Position numbers and translations under genes: made by a program | Part shown: piece after piece, positions 57,801 to 64,000 of the stretch | Layout: each line of letters opens with the position of its first letter | How positions within the stretch are numbered: the first letter of the stretch is position 1 | Source of the DNA: Actinernus sp. WN-2022 | Taxonomy: Eukaryota > Cnidaria > Anthozoa > Actiniaria > Actinernidae | Assembly: GCA_030867875.1 (NCBI GenBank) | Contig: JAOWCC010000274.1 | Coordinates: forward strand, 1-64,000 | Direction of reading: 5' to 3' | DNA: 64,000 nucleotides | Notes under the pieces: model-generated | The model's database searches: none | Seen by the model: the letters and a program-made list of their open reading frames with translations, nothing else | Told to the model about the DNA's origin: nothing

Positions 57801-58069
57801 ATGGCAGTCTCCGATAAAGTAATCGGCCAAATTCTAACCCAAATCTACACTAACTTGCCACAACTAGTTCAGAACAAGACTCTAACAGAAATTTTTACCA
57901 TAATTGTTACAAACGACACTGTTCTGCAAAAATTGGAGCAGATTTCCGGAGTAAATTCTACAGTGATAAAATCCAACATTGAGCCATTTCTCGTTGCCTT
58001 GCACTATCTCACCGCAACACCGTCGCCTATTGCATCGGTTACACAAAACCAAACCAACAGGTCAGCCAG
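57801..58069 (+). CDS. STRA6-like exon 1
   Basis: ATG at 57801; N-terminal extracellular segment with sequons NKT, NDT, NST, NQT and NRS. The donor is CAG|GTAAGTG at 58070, and the frame hits TAG shortly beyond, as an intron should. Confidence 0.75.
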
Positions 58070-61000
58070 GTAAGTGAAATTAGTGTCATAAATCATGCTA
58101 ATGATGCTATATGAGTTCGAATGCTTTGTATGTAACATACATTTTCACTCATCACCTGCTAAACTACCGCCGAAACGCCAAGTACGTACATCATCGAGTT
58201 CAACATCGAGCAAGTATTTAAATGTTCTAAAATGTTGAACGGTCTATGGTGGACAGTTAATTTTTGGCCCAGTTTTTGTCCATATATGTTTTGTTGGAGT
58301 GATCAGTATTATCGTGAAGCGACAAGAAGCTGACCGGACAACATCGAATACTCAAAATTGGATGCTGTTATGGACGCTATAGAACACAGGCCGCCCAAGT
58401 TCTGAAGTCAGATCTATGTATTACAGAGCTGCTATAGGCTAATATACGGCTTACGCGAGATATGCCTTCCGTAGACGTACTCAAGGAACCAAAATGGGAC
58501 CCTTTATTCGCAATGTACAAAGTAAGGTTAGCTACACCAGCAGATAAAGTGGTTATTGACACATAGGTGTTAATATAAATCTAGATCAGGTCTGTGACGA
58601 GCTGCATGGGTCGGGCAGTGACGTGGAGATATTTCACAAGTATTTAACACGGGAAGTTAACTGGCATACGCCCCCAGACATGCAATAAGAAGCACATTCC
58701 AGTATTACTCTGCACATAAGCAGGCGCGGATCCAGAACAAAATCTGACCGGTTTCCGACTTCCCAACTCAAACTCCAAAATTGGAAATTTTACTCAAGCC
58801 TTTTAATTTTTGTTCTAACGCCGGTGCAATTTATCGGCACAGTTATCACAGCAGTCACAATATATTCACTATTACAGCAGGCATTACAGTCATACTTGTA
58901 GGCATATATCACAGCAGTAACATTATATTCACTATATTGCAGCAGGCATTACAGTCATACTTGTAGGCATATATCACAGCAGTAACATTATATTCACTAT
59001 ATTGCAGCAGGCATTACAGTCATACTTGTAGGCATATATCACAGCAGTAACATTATATTCACTATATTGCAGCAGGCATTACAGTCATACTTGTAGGCAT
59101 ATATCACAGCAGTAACATTATATTCACTATATTGCAGCAGGCATTACGGTCGTAGGCATATATCACAGCAGCCACATTACATTCACTATGTTATACAGCA
59201 GGCATTACAGTCGTATAGGCATATATCACAGCAGTCTCATTATATTCACTATATTACAGCATACAGGCATTACAGGTAAATCAGTCGCATAATATATTCA
59301 CAGCAGGCATTACAGTCTTGTAGGCACCACAGCAGTCACATTATATTCACCAAATTATACAGCAGGCAATACAGGCTATACATGTAGGTGTATATTAAAA
59401 TTTTCTATGAGTGCACCCCCGCTTCTATGGACCATATTGTCCACGCTTCAATAGCTATTACACGAAAAATTCGATAGTACATAGAGCGGCAATTGTGTGG
59501 AACCTGCTCAATCCTGTCTTACCGGAGACCTCAAATGTAAAGAACTTTACCAGTATGGCTAGTAAATCACTAGACTTCGGTGCTGAATCACCGCAAACTG
59601 CGCCTCACAGGAACGACAATTTTATATATTACTGAATTTTAATTTTAAATATAGATGATTAATAACAATAATATGGACACAACATATTTTGACTTTTACT
59701 TATATATCCGTGTTAATTTTAAATAGTTAGTTTTTAACAATATTATATATAGTTAGCATTTTAATGTGAAATTTGTATTAGTTAACTAGTTTATTTTAGT
59801 ATTATACACGACCCCACAAGCGGTCATCGTGTTTAAATACATGTTATGTTATTGTATTGTATTCAGTGTAACGGTTTGTATGGGAGTTCTTCCTATAGCT
59901 CGTACTAATAACGTAATAGTTACGGATCTTTTGTAATACAAGGTAATTAAAGGAAGAAGGCTTACTTGAAGTTGTTTTGCTGTCCTATTTGTATTCAAGT
60001 CGCTAGAACGGTGTACTTTAAGGAGGTTTTGAGTTCCTAAGCGCTTCACCTTATTGGAAGAACTCCCATACAAACTTTGTAATTCATTTCTTCGATATTT
60101 ACTGTTTTTAATACATAGTCAGAACTTCGGCGGCCTGTATATACAACACGTGATTTTAAGTACATGCCCATATCTCCCTCATTTCTAATGCCAGCTGGCT
60201 CAAACCTAGACAGACATGGCAGTGGGTTGCTATCAATCAGTTAGTGGCGATGACGTAACGATGATGTCATCGATGACGTGATTTTAAGTACATGTCCATA
60301 TCTCCCTCATTTCTAATGCCAGCTGGCTCAAACCTAGACAGACATGGCAGTGGGTTGCTATCAATCAGTTAGTGGCGATGACGTAACGATGATGTCATCG
60401 ATGACGTGATTTTAAGTACATGCCCATATCTCCCTCATTTCTAATGCCAGCTGGCTCAAACCTAGACAGACATGGCAGTGGGTTGCCATCAATCAGTTAG
60501 TGGCGATGACGTCATCGATGACGTGATTTTAAGTACATACCCATATCTCCCTCATTTCTAATGCCAGCTGGCTCAAACCTAGACAGACATGGCAGTGGGT
60601 TGCTATCAATCAGTTAGTGGCGATGACGTAACGATGATATCATCGATGACGTGATTTTAAGTACACGCCCATATCTCCCTCATTTCTAATGCCAGCTGGC
60701 TCAAACCTAGACAGACATGGCAGTGGGTTGCTATCAATCAGTTAGTGGCGATGACGTAACGATGACGTAATCGATTACGTGATTTTAAGTACATGCCAAT
60801 ATCTCCCTCATTTCTAATGCATGCAGACAGTTCAAACTTGGACAGGTATGGTATTATTTCCTCACGATTCACTTAGTGAATTTTTAGTATATACCAAAAT
60901 AGCTCATCCACGAGTTACCCTTAGGGGCCCTATGTTTCCATTCTGGTAACTCAGGACAATTAAATTGCTGGTCAGAGAATTCCTTCTCGACAGATAATCG

Positions 61001-63450
61001 GTTGACTCTTGATTCTGGATGTTGTATGTTTATACGTTTGTTCTTTTTTTATTCACTTAACCACTTAGCCAGTTTAGACTAGTTGATCTACACTTTTTAT
61101 GTACACACCCATTTGGGCCTCCGTTGTATTACTGAACAGGCCGTTACCCCAGGCCGTTACGGAGTATTTGAATAGATGTAAATGTAGATAGAAATCACAA
61201 AAACTTGGGAATCCGGCATTTTGTAGCTACCTTATGCTCGTAAAACGAGTTCGGTTCCAGACCCCATGGCCGTACATCCCTCCGGAAAATTAGTGAGGTT
61301 ATGATTTGTAGGTACGAAGATTGCAAGCATGACAGATATCTTGAATGTACTGTTGAAAAACAGCGATGTGTTTCTCCGTTCTTGCTGTCAGCTTGGGTTC
61401 GTCAGTTTTAGCAGGCCTCGACAGTAGTTCGCCATCCCTGTTTTATTTTGAAAACTGATGACTTTTGTTACATGCCATCGACATGCTTTCTTCATTGCCT
61501 CATTAATCAGTGTGACCTTCAGTTCTTGTATATGTTGTAGATTTATAAGATTAACTATATGACTATTCTCATTTCCAGCACCAGTTCTAGATGCGTCCCA
61601 ACGCCAAAGAAGGGAAACTTCACAAACCTTACACTTGTACCGGCGGTATGATCACTTTGCGGCATTCAGACCGTTAAAACTATTTAAAAAAAATTTTTTT
61701 TGGTCTTTGAAGTTTCTTACGAAAGGTTTAAATAATGCAGTTTGGGAAATGTGTTGGTTTTTTGCTATGACGCAAGGCTATATAGTGGGTTAGTCACACC
61801 TAGCTCCTTCACAGGCGGTTTACCATACCCCTGACAACCATTTTGTTGGTAATATTTAGTGGGGATAAGTGTGTACTGTTATTGCTCAAATATCAATTGC
61901 AAATTTCTCTTTTTTAGTTTGATTCAGCTTGTCTAGAACTTCCTCTAGAATTATCTTACTGAACTGCTGTCGATCGATACTGACCTCAACGCTTATCTAA
62001 AGCCGTATTTCTGTTATTCTCCCGCAGTTCATTATCATCATTTTGTTCTCATTCCTCCAAAAACGAGCTCGCCCCAAGACACGGTGTGGCCTCTGGAGCA
62101 GACCTGGTCTCTGCATGTGAGTGTGCTCTTCGTAACTTCAAATGCGCTACATGCCAGCTGTTGTCTACAATTTCCTCTTGTAACATGGTGCACGTATTAG
62201 AAAACTGATTTGAGTTTGATGTCAGGTTTATATACCCTATACAAATTCTAAGATTTAGTATCTTCCCCTTTAACATTCTATTACTGTTTATTGTTCTCTG
62301 ATTCTGATCGGATTAAATTGATCACGTGACACAATAGTCCACCGCGGATGCATACTATATATAACATACTATTAGGCGACAATTTAGTGTTGAACAACAG
62401 AGACAATAGAGTGTTTTGTCTCGGGACTATCGTCTGATAGTTTCCCTTGGAAATCTGCTCTTAATTAACAAATTCCATTCTGCCGTGCATCTGTCCTCTT
62501 ATAGATGTACAGATGACGTCACAACGTCAAGAGAACAAAGGAGTGCGCCACGAGACGCAGTGACGTAACTGACTTTGGCGTCGTCTGTGCATCTATAAGA
62601 GGACAGACGCACGGCAGAATGGAATCTATTTACATCATCATGCATAAGGCCTATTAAAGTCATGCGACGACAGCAATAATACCAGTAGCTATTATCAACT
62701 GCACTCAGTGGAGTCCAAATAACGCCCGAGAGAGTCCGAGACGAGTACAATTATCCTGCGATATTATGCAGTAGTTATTTGTACTCTAGAACACTCGCCT
62801 TTGTTTTATTTAAGATAAATGGTTGATTAATAAATATCTATTAGACAGTTTAGTGTGTAGTACGGAGGATATTTTTAGTCCCCATTATTTCCTGCATAAC
62901 TCTAATTATACTGATTCGGCCATACGGTCTACACACTAAACTGTCTAATAATATATGTGCGTTTGTTTCGCTATAGCCCTCTGAATCTCGTGGACAGCTA
63001 TGAGAACAGGATTGGCTATGCCTGTGCATTTGGGGCGACGGTGGAGAAGTGTATCCAGGTCCTGTTCTTCGGTGAATATTCTGAAATCTTCGACAGTGAT
63101 TTGCAGGAATTGCAAAATGACTCAACTGTTCCTAGCTGGGCTGGAGGTAAGAGGCACCGGCCTTCTTCCAGAAACGTTCCTATCCCACTCTTCGCATGCG
63201 CTATATATCTCCTTATAGCTCTTACCAATACACAGAATGACTGGAGATAAGGTACCATCTTTGCCGTGAAACGCCTTAAGTTCTGAGAAACCTAGCAGCA
63301 TTGAATATACGTTTTCTTTTAATTTTTAGTATTTTGGAAAATACTGGCTGTTGTTATCATTGGCATAGCATACTATCCAATGTTTGCCTGCATGGCAACA
63401 GACTATAAACTACTCGGTGGAATTATTGGATTTCTGTATACCGGTACTTG
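57801..63450 (+). CDS. STRA6-like membrane receptor gene, first five exons
   Basis: Exons: 57801-58069, 61579-61645, 62028-62116, 62977-63146, 63330-63450. Every junction has AG/GT borders, and the phases agree throughout (2, 0, 2, 1), strong support for one gene. It continues past the window. STRA6 proteins carry retinol across membranes. The N-terminal part has five N-glycosylation sequons, as for an extracellular segment. Exon 3 then gives a hydrophobic run ending in basic residues and RPGLC. Exon 4 reads NRIGYACAFGATVEKCIQVL, and exon 5 VFWKILAVVIIGIAYYPMFA followed by CMATDYKLLGGIIGF. The WKIL...YYP..AC.AT...LLG pattern is the STRA6 signature I used. ATG context AACATGG is good. Confidence 0.75.
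58070..58855 (+). other. Start of STRA6-like intron 1
   Basis: Non-coding; nothing recognised up to the tandem array. Confidence 0.5.
58856..59390. repeat. 65-bp tandem repeat, about eight copies, in intron 1
   Basis: The unit contains CAGCAGTAACATTATATTC, GCAGCAGGCATTACAGTCAT and CTTGTAGGCATATATCA. The middle copies are near identical (starts at 58912, 58977 and so on) and the last ones are eroded. Confidence 0.9.
59405..59860 (+). pseudogene. LINE 3'-end remnant in intron 1
   Basis: A short frame reads RFNSYYTKNSIVHRAAIVWN followed by LLNPVLPETSNVKNF, the conserved C-terminal segment of CR1/L2-type RT proteins. It ends in a TTATTGTATTGTATT tail, like the LINE ending near 57330. Confidence 0.7.
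59874..60075. mobile_element. 202-bp MITE with 20-bp terminal inverted repeats
   Basis: GTTTGTATGGGAGTTCTTCC at 59874 and its exact complement at 60056-60075. No coding content. Confidence 0.8.
60151..60860. repeat. 128-bp satellite, six copies
   Basis: TGATTTTAAGTACATGCCC begins at 60151, 60279, 60407, 60524, 60652 and 60780. One copy lacks 11 bp and the last is diverged. Each unit ends with ATGACGTAACGATG and ATGTCATCGATGACG, a mostly palindromic ATF/CREB-like cluster. Confidence 0.92.
60861..61578. other. Rest of STRA6-like intron 1
   Basis: No gene or repeat recognised. The pyrimidine tract and acceptor TATTCTCATTTCCAG end at 61578. Confidence 0.5.
61579..61645 (+). CDS. STRA6-like exon 2
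   Basis: 67 bp between CCAG at 61578 and GTATGA at 61646. It reads TSSRCVPTPKKGNFTNLTLV with two more sequons (NFT, NLT), in phase with exon 1. Confidence 0.65.
61646..62027 (+). other. STRA6-like intron 2
   Basis: Ends with ATTCTCCCGCAG. No other feature is seen. Confidence 0.6.
62028..62116 (+). CDS. STRA6-like exon 3 (first membrane helix end)
   Basis: 89 bp between CGCAG and GTGAGTG. It reads FIIILFSFLQKRARPKTRCG followed by LWSRPGLC. The hydrophobic-then-basic switch marks the cytosolic side of helix 1, and RPG matches the STRA6 pattern. Confidence 0.7.
62472..62625. mobile_element. 154-bp foldback MITE
   Basis: ATTCCATTCTGCCGTGCATC at 62472 pairs with GCACGGCAGAATGGAAT ending 62625. 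The arms extend about 45 bp with GTCCTCTTATAGATG. Confidence 0.8.
62839..62950. mobile_element. Tc1/mariner-type MITE with TA duplication
   Basis: TTAGACAGTTTAGTGTGTAG and its exact complement, each flanked by TA. The total is 112 bp including the TA pair. The TA target and perfect 20-bp ends fit Tc1/mariner mobilisation. Confidence 0.8.
62977..63146 (+). CDS. STRA6-like exon 4
   Basis: 170 bp, CTATAG before and GTAAGA after. It reads PLNLVDSYENRIGYACAFGA, TVEKCIQVLFFGEYSEIF, then an extracellular-looking DSDLQELQNDSTVPSWAG. Confidence 0.8.
63330..63450 (+). CDS. STRA6-like exon 5
   Basis: 121 bp between TTTTTAG and GTGAGT. Encodes a membrane helix with WKIL...AYYP..AC.AT..YKLLGG, the best match to the STRA6 family, ending YTGTW across the splice. 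Confidence 0.82.
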
Positions 63451-64000
63451 GTGAGTATTCATTCAACTTTCTTTATAATTACGATATCTTTTGCGCGCCT
63501 TCTGCATGCATGGGTAGCTAATAACGTCACAGCTTCAGTCGAGCTAGCTGGAGGGACACGATACGACGGTCGTTATCTGTATTTACATACATCTATGAAT
63601 AGTTTGCTCTAAGTCCCGGTCTGTCATCGCGTACAATTGCCCGTAAAATTAGGTCATGACCGTGTGGAAGACTGAGAACAAGCACACAACAACTATATTG
63701 CTTTTCTCCGTTTTAGTAAACTGGTTTTGTCAACAAACTCGAATAAAATTTGTATATTTACTATTGAAACAGGGAAAGAACATTTTTCACGAGCGAGAGA
63801 AAACTATTTTATTTCCCGCAAAAAATATTGGACTCAGGTCCCACGCGTCCAAGTCGCCAGTCCTCGGAAGCGCTATTTGGCTGAGTTTTACCGTGTTTTA
63901 ACTTGAAACTAGGTACCAAGGAGCTCGGTTTCTGTAGTAACGGAGGCCTGGCTACTATATTTTCCAATATGGCTGACTAAGGGGTGGACCATTAGAAATC
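63451..64000 (+). other. STRA6-like intron 5 (to window end)
   Basis: No further exon was recognised. An 81-codon frame at 63656-63901 has no supported function. Confidence 0.5.

Larger units (their letters stand above)
62117..62976 (+). other. STRA6-like intron 3, with two MITEs
   Basis: Contains the inverted-repeat elements at 62472 and 62839. The acceptor TTTCGCTATAG is 26 bp after the second MITE. Confidence 0.6.

Noticed and set aside
63656..63901. 81-codon open frame in the last intron
   Set aside because: No motif and lies between strong splice signals of another gene; probably chance or repeat DNA.

Overview
This is eukaryotic nuclear DNA from an invertebrate animal. The evidence is spliced host exons, intron-containing tRNA genes, Ty3/gypsy and LINE retroelements, satellites and MITEs. 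A cnidarian, probably an anthozoan, is my best guess: many virus-like proteins here match patterns I remember from uncharacterised proteins in cnidarian genomes. That guess rests on memory, because no search was run.

Layout. Bases 1-6350 hold simple repeats, a broken zinc-finger/acidic gene pair and a decayed Ty3/gypsy element (2173-6349). Bases 6600-10130 are a duplicated unit, each copy bounded by inverted tRNA-Ile(UAU) genes with introns. Bases 10130-13450 are mostly non-coding. Bases 13455-29749 (E1, 16,295 bp) and 30077-45741 (E2, 15,665 bp) are two related, same-orientation Polinton/Maverick or adintovirus-like integrated viruses. Each has 5-bp target-site duplications (GTTTG and TTAAT), long terminal inverted repeats, and a large palindrome at each terminus. 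Bases 46985-52395 hold a second Ty3/gypsy element on the minus strand, interrupted by a 1,054-bp inverted-repeat transposon. Bases 53575-57665 are a long inverted-repeat structure around a decayed LINE. Bases 57801-63450 carry the first five exons of a host STRA6-like membrane receptor gene. Its first intron is full of satellites, LINE scraps and MITEs.

How the viral genes work together. In both elements a family-B DNA polymerase (+) runs tail to tail into a retroviral-type integrase (-). Then come small membrane proteins, a packaging ATPase and a major-capsid candidate (all -), a coiled-coil/membrane protein (+), a 563-570 aa conserved protein (-), a penton/minor-capsid candidate and a membrane protein (both +), and a TFIIB-like factor and a Cys-rich protein (both -). 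The last slot holds a different gene in each element: an SSB-like candidate in E1 and an F-box/ankyrin protein in E2. A shared AT-rich motif (TATAGTTATA) lies in front of several genes, and a shared A-tract/stem/T-tract hairpin lies between genes. With the TIIFB-class factor (TFIIB-like, minus strand) these suggest a virus-specific transcription scheme that uses host Pol II. E2 looks intact; E1 has a few small lesions.

The most unusual points are the palindromic ends, whose size differs between elements in step at both ends, and the exchangeable right-end gene slot bracketed by copies of the subterminal repeat.
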